Source of the DNA: an uncultured Acetobacteraceae bacterium
GTDB taxonomy: Bacteria > Pseudomonadota > Alphaproteobacteria > Acetobacterales > Acetobacteraceae
NCBI GenBank assembly: GCA_946476985.1
Contig: CAMKWS010000001.1
Span: forward strand, 1 to 64,000
DNA length: 64,000 nucleotides
Direction of reading: 5' to 3'
The notes under the pieces are model-generated. The model was not told the origin of the DNA. It was given only the letters and a program-made list of their open reading frames with translations, and made no database searches. Shown in pieces: positions 25,203 to 33,903 of the stretch (position 1 is its first letter; each line of letters starts with the position of its first letter). The position numbers and the translations under genes were made by a program.

Positions 25203-26372
25203 ATGGCTGACGACGGCAAAAAACGTCCAATCATTATTAAGCGTGAAGAAGTCGTCCATGGTGGGCATCATGGTGGGGCATGGAAGGTCGCTTATGCCGA
25301 CTTCATGACAGCTATGATGGCGTTTTTCCTCTTAATGTGGCTATTAAACGCTACAACAGATGAGCAAAAAAGAGGCATAGCCGAGTTTTTTAATCCTATG
25401 GCTGATAGAGGTAGCAGCTCGGGGTCTGATCAAGCATTGCTTGAGACGTCTCCTTTATCTACGCCCTCATCAGTGCGTACAGTCAAGAATTCCAACACCG
25501 AGCCTGCGTCACGCCCTGATGGAAAGGAGATGCATCAATCTCAAAAAGCAGAAGGGCAGCAACATGGTGGAAAAGAAGATAAAGGTATTCTTACAAGTTC
25601 TGGGGAAAGTATTCTTTCCCCGACATCAGCTCCGATTTTAGAGCATGCGGACCACCCTGCGGAGGCTGGCCAACACGAAATAATTCCTCTTGGTGGGCCT
25701 AAAAGTGGCGCTGCGGAGAATGTAGGGCAAGTTGGGCAAGGTAATTCTGCTGAGAAGAGCAGTGGCGCAGAAATGGCCTTTGGCTTTGGTGGAAGTTTTC
25801 CTGATAATGGTTCGGATGAAGATCATAAGCTTCAAGAGACGCTTGGAGGGTTGATGGGGGCTTTAACAAATGATCCTAACCTGCATGGATTACAGAAAAA
25901 TTTAGGCTTCCAAGTTGGAGCCGATGAAATTCGGATTGAAGTGCAGGATACTGAAAAGCGTCCCATGTTTAATTCTGGCGCAACAGCTCCTAATGAAGAT
26001 GGTGCGAATTTACTGCGGCAGATTGGTATGTGGTTGTCTGGGCTACCTGAAGATATTTCTATTACTGGGGCAACAGATGCGAACCCATATCATTTGCAAA
26101 CGAATGATGGCATTTCAAACTGGACACTGTCGGAAATGCGGGCCGATAAAGCGCGTGAGTTGCTAGTGCGGGAAGGGTATCCAGACCGCAAAATTCGCAG
26201 TGTGGAAGGACGAGCTGATCGTAATTTAGCAAATCCTAATAATCCAGAAGCCCCTGAAAATCGTCGGATTATCATCACAATACATCGACTTCATCCCCTG
26301 CCAGCTATTGTTGGGGGCGTTAATGCAGAACGTAGCGAAGGGCGTATTACGACCTCCGCACCTCAGGAATAG
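25203..26372 (+). CDS. motB: Flagellar stator protein MotB
   Basis: Proton-channel and peptidoglycan-anchoring stator subunit. One span (about residues 29-50) contains the essential proton-binding Asp33 (YADFMTAMMAFFLLMWLL). A long Ser/Gly/Gln-rich linker (about 60-215) is followed by an OmpA-type peptidoglycan-binding domain (ISITGATDANPYHLQ, MRADKARELLVREGY, NRRIIITI). At 389 residues it is longer than E. coli MotB (308), because of the linker. Unusually, motB precedes motA. Confidence 0.95.
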   Translation: MADDGKKRPIIIKREEVVHGGHHGGAWKVAYADFMTAMMAFFLLMWLLNATTDEQKRGIAEFFNPMADRGSSSGSDQALLETSPLSTPSSVRTVKNSNTEPASRPDGKEMHQSQKAEGQQHGGKEDKGILTSSGESILSPTSAPILEHADHPAEAGQHEIIPLGGPKSGAAENVGQVGQGNSAEKSSGAEMAFGFGGSFPDNGSDEDHKLQETLGGLMGALTNDPNLHGLQKNLGFQVGADEIRIEVQDTEKRPMFNSGATAPNEDGANLLRQIGMWLSGLPEDISITGATDANPYHLQTNDGISNWTLSEMRADKARELLVREGYPDRKIRSVEGRADRNLANPNNPEAPENRRIIITIHRLHPLPAIVGGVNAERSEGRITTSAPQE

Positions 26373-26400
26373 GCCAGATAAACAGGAGAAGTTTCAGGCT

Positions 26401-27273
26401 ATGTTATATATTGGTGGTCTCGTATTTGCGCTGTTATGTGTCTTTGGCTCTTTTGCGATGTCTGGTGGTGCCATTGGTCCTTTGCTTCAAGCAATGCCCT
26501 TTGAGTTGTTAACCATTCTTGGTTCTGCAATTGGCGTTTTCATTATGAGTAATTCTATGGCCGCTGTGAAATCCACATTCGGCTATTTAATGCTTGTTTT
26601 AAAAGGGCCACGTTACAATCGCACGAGCTATACAACTCTTCTGAGTTTTATGTTTGTCATTCTCAAACAAGCTAACGCCAAAGGGATCGCTTCATTGGAG
26701 GAAGATTTTGAAGCTCCTGATGCAAGCCCACTTTTTCAGAAATATCCTGATATCCAAAAAGATCATAAGGCCTGCAATCTTATCTGCGATAATTTGCGCG
26801 TCATTAGTATGAATCTTGATGACCCACATCAGCTGGATGAAATTATGGGCCGTGAGCTGAAAAAGAATGCTCATGAGGACATGCATATTGCTGAATCCCT
26901 TCAGGGCATCTCTGACGCATTACCAGCACTTGGCATTGTGGCTGCTGTGCTTGGTGTGGTTAAAACAATGGCAGCTATTAATAAGCCCCCTGCTGTTTTA
27001 GGGGAGATGATTGGTGGAGCTTTAGTAGGAACATTCCTAGGCGTCTTGTTGGCGTATGGTGTTGTTGGTCCTTTGGCTTCTCGTATGGGGGCGGTTGTTA
27101 AAGAGGATACACGATATTTTGAAGTGATCCGCACGGCCTTAATCTCCTATCTTCAGGGGCTAGCTCCTCAGGTATGTGTTGAAGCGGCCCGAAAAGAAAT
27201 TCCGGAGGAATATATGCCTAGTTTTGCTGAAGTGGATCAGATGATTCAAAATACAGGGCCAGTTAGCCAGTAA
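26401..27273 (+). CDS. motA: Flagellar stator protein MotA
   Basis: Membrane stator subunit that couples proton flow to FliG. About 290 residues with four expected spans; conserved elements include the N-terminal span (MLYIGGLVFALLCVFGSFAM), the cytoplasmic loop, and the third span with the motif DALPALGIVAAVLGVVKTM, followed by GALVGTFLGVLLAYGVVGPL. The frame extends up to 26308 inside motB, but ATG 26401 after AGGAGAAG matches the family N-terminus. Follows motB by 28 bases. Confidence 0.96.
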   Translation: MLYIGGLVFALLCVFGSFAMSGGAIGPLLQAMPFELLTILGSAIGVFIMSNSMAAVKSTFGYLMLVLKGPRYNRTSYTTLLSFMFVILKQANAKGIASLEEDFEAPDASPLFQKYPDIQKDHKACNLICDNLRVISMNLDDPHQLDEIMGRELKKNAHEDMHIAESLQGISDALPALGIVAAVLGVVKTMAAINKPPAVLGEMIGGALVGTFLGVLLAYGVVGPLASRMGAVVKEDTRYFEVIRTALISYLQGLAPQVCVEAARKEIPEEYMPSFAEVDQMIQNTGPVSQ

Positions 27274-27355
27274 TATTATAGGATCTGGAAATTATAAAAG
27301 TTCTTTTCATGAGGGCATTATTAAGTTCTTCTGAGAAGATAAATGAAAGTTTTTT

Positions 27356-28858
27356 ATGTCAGTACCTGCCTCATTATCTCTTGGAAAATCTCAAAAGGTG
27401 ACAAGTGCGCTTAATTTGGCAGTTAGTACATCGTCATCAAATCAGAATTCCATTGGTCATAGATTTGCAAAACTTGTCCGCAAAGATACATCCGAAGTAT
27501 CTCTTAAAAAGGAGAGCAAAGGGGATGAAACTGGGCAGGACCTGAGTTCAGTAGAAGCCATTCTCATTGATTATCTAAAGGAGATGCTCGCTCAAGCACA
27601 TGCCGTAAAGCCCGAGGCTGTCTCATCAGAGAATAAAAATGAGCTTTCCCTTGGTGGGGGAGAGGTGAGCACAAAAGATTTTCAGAAGATCATTACAACT
27701 CTTGAGGGTAAGGGCGAGGGGGAAGCGTCCCAGGAAAGCTCAATGTTGAATAAAATAAGCGATCTTCTTCAAAAAGAGGGAGATAATGCTCAGGGCATGA
27801 CGCTTTCTAGTGACGTTGTGCAGCTTTTGGAGAGAGTTAGTGATTTAAAACAGAATTCCTCCAGTATGAGTAAGTTTGAGGATAATGCATCTTCCAAATT
27901 GGCTTCTGCTAAGATGCTGGCAAAAAGTCTCATGAATTTACTCGACAAGCAGAATGAAGGGGAAAAGACTTCTGAGATAGGACGTGCTGAAGAAAACAAC
28001 TTTTCTCAGCCAACTGAATCGCAGGATATTCATCAAAATCAGATAGTGACGGCGGTAAGTGTTAATACGAACAAAGATAACACTACGCAGTCTCAAGCTA
28101 CAGTACGGGAAAACCTTTCAGCTCAAGATGCATTAGCAAAGCTCAGCACGAAGACAATTATGACGGATAGTCCCTCCAAGGAGCAGGGAGGCGAAGGTGG
28201 CTCTTTGTCGTCCCATGCAGAGGAAGTGGAAAGTCATAGTACGTCTAGTAAACAGGATGAGAATGAAGGAAACTTCACTACTTTCTTAGGTGCTCATACA
28301 CCTCATGAAGGTGACAAAGTTATCCATGAGGGAAAAGAAGATACAGTTTCTACTCTTGGAGCTAACCCACCACAGGGAGAAGATAAGATCTCTTCTATGA
28401 GCCCTGAGGGTCTTTCTAAGATCGATCTATCTTTAAGCGTACAGACCGTTGATCAAGATAATGTCCATATTCAGATGGTTCGTACGGAAAATGGTACATC
28501 TGTAAGTCTGCAAGCGCAAAATGATCAGACAACAGACGCCTTACAGAAAACACATCACATCTTATCCCAAGAGATTGACCGGGTATCCCCAGAACATTTA
28601 GGGGCTAAGATTAGTGTGTTACCGACAGATACAAGTAATTCACTTTCGCATGATCACTCATCTTTTAACCAAAATAGCTTTTCTCAAAACGGGCAAAGCT
28701 TTACAGGTCAGGATAAGGGACAACGAAAGAATGAGAGCATCTCTTCTTATCTTCTTGAGGTAGGAGGGGCGTATGATGACTTTGCAACAGAAGCGATAAC
28801 ACCTAATTCGTCTGTTGTAGGACTATCGGACGGCTCTAGTTTAAATATTTCAGTTTGA
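27356..28858 (+). CDS. fliK: Hook-length control protein FliK (divergent)
   Basis: FliK is a secreted ruler that sets hook length. The 500-residue protein is Ser/Gln/Glu/Asn-rich and mostly low complexity, with a weak C-terminal domain (DLSLSVQTVDQDNVHIQMV, then EIDRVSPEHLGAKISVL) resembling the FliK C-terminal fold. It lies directly before flgD, as fliK does in many alphaproteobacteria. Primary sequence of FliK is notoriously variable, so composition, length and position are the main support. Confidence 0.62.
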   Translation: MSVPASLSLGKSQKVTSALNLAVSTSSSNQNSIGHRFAKLVRKDTSEVSLKKESKGDETGQDLSSVEAILIDYLKEMLAQAHAVKPEAVSSENKNELSLGGGEVSTKDFQKIITTLEGKGEGEASQESSMLNKISDLLQKEGDNAQGMTLSSDVVQLLERVSDLKQNSSSMSKFEDNASSKLASAKMLAKSLMNLLDKQNEGEKTSEIGRAEENNFSQPTESQDIHQNQIVTAVSVNTNKDNTTQSQATVRENLSAQDALAKLSTKTIMTDSPSKEQGGEGGSLSSHAEEVESHSTSSKQDENEGNFTTFLGAHTPHEGDKVIHEGKEDTVSTLGANPPQGEDKISSMSPEGLSKIDLSLSVQTVDQDNVHIQMVRTENGTSVSLQAQNDQTTDALQKTHHILSQEIDRVSPEHLGAKISVLPTDTSNSLSHDHSSFNQNSFSQNGQSFTGQDKGQRKNESISSYLLEVGGAYDDFATEAITPNSSVVGLSDGSSLNISV

Positions 28859-28869
28859 GCGAGGATAAT

Positions 28870-29595
28870 ATGGTATCCAGTGTAACCTCTAGTAATATCT
28901 TAGCTCTTAGAAAGGCTACAGACAGCGCTGCAGCAGGCGGAGCCTCGTCTCTGGCATCTTCCACATCATCCTCAGGCTCATCCTCTTCTACGGCGGGAGC
29001 ATTCGCCTCCATGGCCAGTAATGAGAATAACTTTCTCACCTTGCTGACAACGCAGTTGAAACACCAAGATCCAAGCTCCCCGATGGATTCTCAAAACATG
29101 GCGTCCCAGATTGCCCAATTCACCGCAGTTGAGCAGCAAGTACAGACCAATGCGAATCTAAATACACTGATTTCTCTTAACGAGTCTTCTCAGCTAACAC
29201 AGAATAAAGCCTTAGTTGGACAGACTGCGACATTCAGTTCATCTGTGTTACCTTTACAATCGGGCCAAGCTCATCTTTCATATACTGCTGCGTCGGGTGA
29301 AGTGATTGGCATCTCCATCGCTGATAAGTCAGGAAAAATTGTTCGTCATGCTTTTGGTGAAGCGAATGGTGGGACGAATAATTGGACATGGGATGGTAAG
29401 GACGATAACGGAAATTCGTTACCGGATGGCAGTTATAGTGTAGCCCTTAAAACCGTTGATAATACCGGCACAACCTCCAATGTCCCTTATACCATCACAG
29501 GTAAGATTACGGGCGTTAAGAAGGGCAACACTGGTTTGAGTGTTATGATGGGCAGCACAGAGGTGCCGATGTCCTCTGTTCAGTCGACCTCCTAA
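28870..29595 (+). CDS. flgD: Hook cap protein FlgD
   Basis: Scaffold that caps the growing hook and is later discarded. The N-terminal FlgD signature is clear (NNFLTLLTTQLKHQDPSSPMDSQNMASQIAQFTAVEQQ), followed by a beta-rich domain with NNWTWDGKDDNGNSLPDGSY, the FlgD Ig-like motif. A Ser/Ala-rich stretch precedes the signature. ATG 28870 has GAGG 5 bases upstream and is preferred over an in-frame TTG at 28855 overlapping fliK. Partner of FlgE (30563-32323), which is on the other strand. Confidence 0.94.
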   Translation: MVSSVTSSNILALRKATDSAAAGGASSLASSTSSSGSSSSTAGAFASMASNENNFLTLLTTQLKHQDPSSPMDSQNMASQIAQFTAVEQQVQTNANLNTLISLNESSQLTQNKALVGQTATFSSSVLPLQSGQAHLSYTAASGEVIGISIADKSGKIVRHAFGEANGGTNNWTWDGKDDNGNSLPDGSYSVALKTVDNTGTTSNVPYTITGKITGVKKGNTGLSVMMGSTEVPMSSVQSTS

Positions 29596-29610
29596 GATAA
29601 AGACTAAAAG

Positions 29611-29635
29611 GAGCTGCATGTATATGAGGCAGCTC
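29611..29635 (+). terminator. Possible terminator or attenuator between flgD and flaF
   Basis: Perfect 7-base arms GAGCTGC and GCAGCTC enclose an 11-base loop, followed by TTT and, a few bases later, a run of six T. It may partly end the operon transcript before flaF. Confidence 0.5.
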
Positions 29636-29666
29636 TTTATCATTTTTTAGAATATAGAGAGATCAG

Positions 29667-30047
29667 ATGTACTCAAAAGCAGCTATTAAAGCGTATCAAC
29701 AAGTCTCGAATACATCTTTAAGTGACCGCGATGCTGATGCTGAAACATTTCGAATTATTATTAATGAGCTAGAAAAAGCTCTCACGACTAATGACCTACA
29801 AATGAGGCTGAATGTTTTGGCAAAACATCAGCGTCTTTGGTCACTGATACAAGCAGCTAATGCTGTTAAGAATCCTAATATTTCTGATGAAGACCGCTTG
29901 CTGTTTGCGCGTATGGCCGATCGTGCTCAGAAATACGGGATTAGAGCTATATTAGATTCAGATGTAAGTTTGCTGCCTTTAATTGAGGTTGCTAAGAATG
30001 TTTTAGAAGGTTTAGCTCCCTTAGAAGAAAACTTCCCTCAATATTAA
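29667..30047 (+). CDS. flaF: Flagellar biosynthesis regulator FlaF
   Basis: In Caulobacter FlaF is needed for flagellin synthesis and export and works with FlbT. The 126-residue protein matches the family: the N-terminus MYSKAAIKAYQQVSNTSLSDRDAD, a middle RLWSLIQAANAVKNPNISDE and a helical end. A GAGA ribosome element precedes the ATG. Here it stands apart from the flagellin (28 kb away) and without flbT nearby, unlike the common flaF-flbT-flagellin grouping. Confidence 0.88.
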   Translation: MYSKAAIKAYQQVSNTSLSDRDADAETFRIIINELEKALTTNDLQMRLNVLAKHQRLWSLIQAANAVKNPNISDEDRLLFARMADRAQKYGIRAILDSDVSLLPLIEVAKNVLEGLAPLEENFPQY

Positions 30048-30049
30048 AT

Positions 30050-30079
30050 AAAAAAGGAGGCTATAGCCTCCTTTTTTTT
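30050..30079. terminator. Bidirectional terminator after flaF
   Basis: Arms AAAAGGAGGC and GCCTCCTTTT with a 4-base loop, followed by eight T on the plus strand and with an A-run on the left, so it can act on both strands. It separates flaF from the convergent proline-rich gene. Confidence 0.88.
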
Positions 30080-30097
30080 AAGTTTTATTTATATAAA

Positions 30098-30508
30098 TTA
30101 ATTGCCAGTGCAGTTTCCGTCGATACATGCTTTCGATGGTGGTAGGGGCGTATTATTGCGGTTGTCTTGATTATTGATCAATGTATTCCATGACGTAAAA
30201 TTTGGATTGCCCCAATCATGTAGTGGCGAGAAAGTTGGGTTACCGTAGCGCCCAAGAATAGGTCCGGACCATGGCATTGGAATATTTCCACGACGATATC
30301 CGTCACGTTGCCAAGCGTTTCCAGGCGATGGTGGCGGGGGAGGTGGAGGTTGTAATTGAGTAAATTGATCTGATGGCGGCGGCGGCGGGGGAGGCTGTTG
30401 ATCCATATATTCGCTACTTCCATAAAAACCTTGTGCAGAAACGGGTGTCGTTAACAAGGGGCAAGCAAGCAGCGTGGATTTAATAAAGGTTGAAATGTAG
30501 TGACGCAT
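30098..30508 (-). CDS. Secreted proline-rich protein of unknown function
   Basis: I do not recognise the family. A signal peptide (ends near PVSAQG) is followed by two runs of seven prolines (PPPPPPP) separated by a short linker, then a Trp/Gly/Asn-rich segment and a C-terminus with two cysteines (ACIDGNC). Poly-proline runs could span the peptidoglycan or bind surface partners. It follows flgE on the same strand 55 bases further on, with its own GC-poor gap, so it may be co-transcribed. Translation of such runs normally needs EF-P. Confidence 0.7.
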   Translation of the reverse strand: MRHYISTFIKSTLLACPLLTTPVSAQGFYGSSEYMDQQPPPPPPPSDQFTQLQPPPPPPPSPGNAWQRDGYRRGNIPMPWSGPILGRYGNPTFSPLHDWGNPNFTSWNTLINNQDNRNNTPLPPSKACIDGNCTGN

Positions 30509-30562
30509 AAAGAACCTACAAAGATAAGGAGAGAGGGGGCTAAAACTCCCTCCTCACTCAGA

Positions 30563-32323
30563 TTATTGCTTCATTGCGACGGTCTGCTGTAGCATCGTAT
30601 CCGCCGTCGTCACGATTTTTGTATTTGCGGCATATGCTTCTTGGGCAACAATCAAGGCAGATAAGTCGCCTGTAAGATTAGTTGTTGAGGCCTCTGTGTA
30701 ACCTGGTGTGATTGTGCCTGTGCCATTTTGGCCTACAAGTCCCGTTGTAGGAGAGCCAGAACGATCTGTGGCTTTATAAGCTTGTCCATCAACTGCTTGA
30801 AGCCCGTTAACATTATTGAAGGTCGCTAAAGCTACTTTACCGATAAGTTGGCTATAGCCATTATCAAATTGCGCCATAATTGATCCATCAGTATCAATTT
30901 GTGCACCAGTATAGATACCTGATGTGATTGAATCGTTTGTTAAGGCCGATCCATCGCCTGCAGAAACGGAATTATCGGTTGTAAGAGAGAATTTATTCAG
31001 ACCAATATCATACTTTGTCCCATTAATTTGGGCAGTAATCGTATCATTGTTGGCCGTTCCACCTGAGACGGAATTAATTGTTCCGTTTGAGTTAAAGGTC
31101 ACTGTCGAGGCTTGAGATGAGACATTATTGTCCGCAGCATCGTAAGGGTTAACAGCTTGGACAGTCCATGTCTGAGGGGATGCAGATATTTGTGTCCATT
31201 TCAAAGAAACTGGTGTCTGATTAACCGGGTTCCCATTGTTATCAGTCTGTGTCCCAATATAGGCAGGGGATGTCATGTAACTTTGGTTAGAGCCAGTTGT
31301 TGTCCCAATAATCGATTGTGAGGCGACTGTAAGTTGGGAAGAATTAGCTGAAGCAGAGAGAAGGGGATTAGCCTGTGAAGGAGACGGAGAACTCTTTGCT
31401 GAGATCATGGTTGCCCCAGAAGTGCCTCCAATGGTCCCGAGATTAAGTGTCATATCCTGCTCAGTATTAGCAGAATATTTCGCTACAAACGGAATCTCTG
31501 CTGCTGTTCCAGTAATTGTGGAGCCGATCTGCTTACCTGAGCTGTCTTGAATACCTTCTAGTGCTCCAGAAGTATTAAAAGTCACTTGAAAACTGTTAGA
31601 TGCAATTGAGCCTGTCCCATCAGCATCATAGACAGAGACATTCCAGACGAGTGGATTATATTTACTCTCTTGCCACTGGGTCGCAATCTTATGAGGGCTA
31701 CCGTTGTTATCATATGCTGTTGTCGTGGCGGAAGTGTAAGTCTGCGGTGTAAAGTTTGCTTTATCATCGGGCAGCTTACCAATCGCTGCATTAAAATTGA
31801 GCTGCGTAGTCATAGTTGGTTTGAAGGCAATATTATTTAAGTTCACCTGGGATAGAGATGTGCTAAGAGCCCCAGTGGAATCTGTCATATAGCCTTGCAG
31901 ATAATAACCCGCTGTATTGACTAGATAGCCTTTCTTATCAGTTGAGAAGTCACCATTGCGGGTATAATATTTTTGGGATGAGAAAATAGTTTGTCCGGAC
32001 GAAAGTGAACTTGCCCCAGTTGGACGAGTGGTTACAAACATTCCATTACCAGAAATGTCCATTGCAAGAGAGTTTGTGCTGACAGTTGCTGTACCGGCAT
32101 TGTCTACATGCTGGACGGAAACAGCTTGAACTGTATTTGATTCAGCTTGAGATGTGGAATTCCCACGCAAATTGCCTGCAACAAAGTCTGCGAAGGAGGT
32201 AGTGGTAGCTTTGTAGCCCGTTGTCTGACTATTTGCGATATTATTACTTAAATTAGTAAAAGCATCCGACTGAGCATTGATGCCGCTAACGGCGGTCGAA
32301 AGTGCGTTAAACACGCCAGACAT
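30563..32323 (-). CDS. flgE: Flagellar hook protein FlgE
   Basis: Subunit of the universal-joint hook. About 586 residues, longer than E. coli FlgE (402) because of extra central domains. N-terminal signature: FNALSTAVSGINAQSDAFTNLSNNIANSQTTGYK; internal NGMFVTTRP and YYTRNGDFSTDKKGYLVN; C-terminal TNLTGDLSALIVAQEAYAANTKIVTTAD. ATG 32323 has AGGG 8 bases upstream and is preferred over the TTG two codons earlier. Transcribed away from the glucan export genes. Confidence 0.94.
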   Translation of the reverse strand: MSGVFNALSTAVSGINAQSDAFTNLSNNIANSQTTGYKATTTSFADFVAGNLRGNSTSQAESNTVQAVSVQHVDNAGTATVSTNSLAMDISGNGMFVTTRPTGASSLSSGQTIFSSQKYYTRNGDFSTDKKGYLVNTAGYYLQGYMTDSTGALSTSLSQVNLNNIAFKPTMTTQLNFNAAIGKLPDDKANFTPQTYTSATTTAYDNNGSPHKIATQWQESKYNPLVWNVSVYDADGTGSIASNSFQVTFNTSGALEGIQDSSGKQIGSTITGTAAEIPFVAKYSANTEQDMTLNLGTIGGTSGATMISAKSSPSPSQANPLLSASANSSQLTVASQSIIGTTTGSNQSYMTSPAYIGTQTDNNGNPVNQTPVSLKWTQISASPQTWTVQAVNPYDAADNNVSSQASTVTFNSNGTINSVSGGTANNDTITAQINGTKYDIGLNKFSLTTDNSVSAGDGSALTNDSITSGIYTGAQIDTDGSIMAQFDNGYSQLIGKVALATFNNVNGLQAVDGQAYKATDRSGSPTTGLVGQNGTGTITPGYTEASTTNLTGDLSALIVAQEAYAANTKIVTTADTMLQQTVAMKQ

Positions 32324-32805
32324 AAGCAATCCCTATTCAAGGCTTGATAAGTTTTTCTAGATATTGTTCGAATGTTACTTATTTTTAAAACATAAATGTC
32401 TAGTTAAGATAAAGGTAAATATTATCACCTTATTTTGATATCACATTTATATGATAATAAAGGTGTTTTATGATTGGCTTTCGTCCATACTGTTTTGTGT
32501 AAATTTGTTTTTGCTTATGCAGGAATTTTTTTATTTGATATGAGAATGTGAATTAAATGTGGAACTTCTTGAAGCAAGAAACGTCATAGTGAGTAATATA
32601 ATGTAAATACATTATTTAAATTAAAAATATAACATAATATTCATTCTGCAATCATTTATTTTGCGGGAGAAGTATTTATTTAAATAAATATAATGTTTTT
32701 CTTTTTTATATTTGTTATCTAATTAAATTATCATGGTTAATAATTTACGTAATATGCAGTCATAAATAAGTGTTTTGAATTTATATATAATTTTTTAACA
32801 CATTT
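32324..32805. promoter_or_regulatory. AT-rich 482-base divergent region with repeated ATAAAGGT motif
   Basis: No gene is visible. The gap separates flgE (left) from the glucan export operon (right). The element ATAAAGGT occurs at about 32409-32416, in inverted form (ACCTTAT) at 32427-32433, and again at 32457-32465 followed by G. The rest is very AT-rich with no clear promoter. A control region for one or both operons is inferred from position. Confidence 0.4.
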
Positions 32806-33903
32806 ATGCCTATAGACAAAAGCAATGCCATTTACTGGGAAATCAGAATGTCTGAAGAAATTATTTTTTATAAAAGGCGAATTTTTTGGTGGGTATGCGG
32901 TTTGCCGTCTCTCCTGTCGTGTTTTTACTTATTTGTTTTGGCAACTCCTCGTTATGTAAGTGAGGCTGTTGTTCGTGTTTATACGAGCAGCCCAGAAACT
33001 GATGCTTCTGGAGGGGGGATGATAGGGGAAATAGGAGGGGGGAGTTCTATTTCATCGGGGGCCTATATTTTCAAGAAGTATATTCAAAGCTGGGATATGT
33101 TTCAGATTTTAGGTGTTAAAAAATTATATAATCATTGGTCAAAAGGAGATTTCATTTCTCATTTTGGAGGAATATTAACCCTTTTTTCTGCGAATGATAT
33201 GAAATTATGGGCATATTATAAAAATCATGTTCTGGTAAAGCTTGATGAAGTATCAGGTTTGCTTATCATAAAAGTACATGGATATTCTGCTGATTTTGTA
33301 TGTAATCTTAATCATGAAATAATAGAGCAAGCTCAGAATAAACTTTTGCAAAGTTATATAAAGGCAGATCAAGCGGAAAGAGATATGTTATCTCAAAAAC
33401 TGCTTGAAGACAGGAACAAGTTAAGAAGTGACCTAGACAATATTTCACTTTTACAAAAAAGTGCGGGAATACCAGATCTCAAAAGTGAGTATCAAGCAGT
33501 TCTTGAAAGCTTATCAGAAGCTCAGAAAGAAAGAATTATTGTTAAAACGAAAGCATCTGCGACACAGTTTTTAGCGGAAAGGGGAGAAAAAATAGCTGCC
33601 CTGAAGGTACAGTTAGCGTCGTTAGATGAGGATATCGCAGCCCAAAGAAAAGAAATTGCTTCGCAAGCTGATGTATACAAGAAGTATGAAGAGGCTGAGA
33701 GTAATGTACAAGAAGATATTAGAAACATTATGCTCGATGAACAAAGTTTATTAGAAAGTTTTAGATCCTCTCTAAAGCATGCGTACTATATTGATGTAAT
33801 AGAGGAGCCAATTCATCCCACAAATCCTACACGACCTAGAGCATTATACTGGGCGGCAATTTTATTTTTTACATCTTTTGTAATTTATCTTTTAGTGAAA
33901 TGA
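32806..33903 (+). CDS. Capsule-type polysaccharide co-polymerase (KpsE/BexC class)
   Basis: Inner-membrane protein with a periplasmic coiled coil that links polysaccharide export to the outer membrane. The 365-residue protein has one N-terminal span (about residues 31-50, FWWVCGLPSLLSCFYLFVLA), a Gly/Ser-rich segment, long heptads (about 180-310) and a C-terminal span after the PCP-type PTNPTRPRALYW motif. A second start at ATG 32848 has a weak GGGA element. Its 3' end overlaps the export lipoprotein gene by 4 bases. Family placement is by topology and motif; the exact subclass is less sure. Confidence 0.8.
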   Translation: MPIDKSNAIYWEIRMSEEIIFYKRRIFWWVCGLPSLLSCFYLFVLATPRYVSEAVVRVYTSSPETDASGGGMIGEIGGGSSISSGAYIFKKYIQSWDMFQILGVKKLYNHWSKGDFISHFGGILTLFSANDMKLWAYYKNHVLVKLDEVSGLLIIKVHGYSADFVCNLNHEIIEQAQNKLLQSYIKADQAERDMLSQKLLEDRNKLRSDLDNISLLQKSAGIPDLKSEYQAVLESLSEAQKERIIVKTKASATQFLAERGEKIAALKVQLASLDEDIAAQRKEIASQADVYKKYEEAESNVQEDIRNIMLDEQSLLESFRSSLKHAYYIDVIEEPIHPTNPTRPRALYWAAILFFTSFVIYLLVK

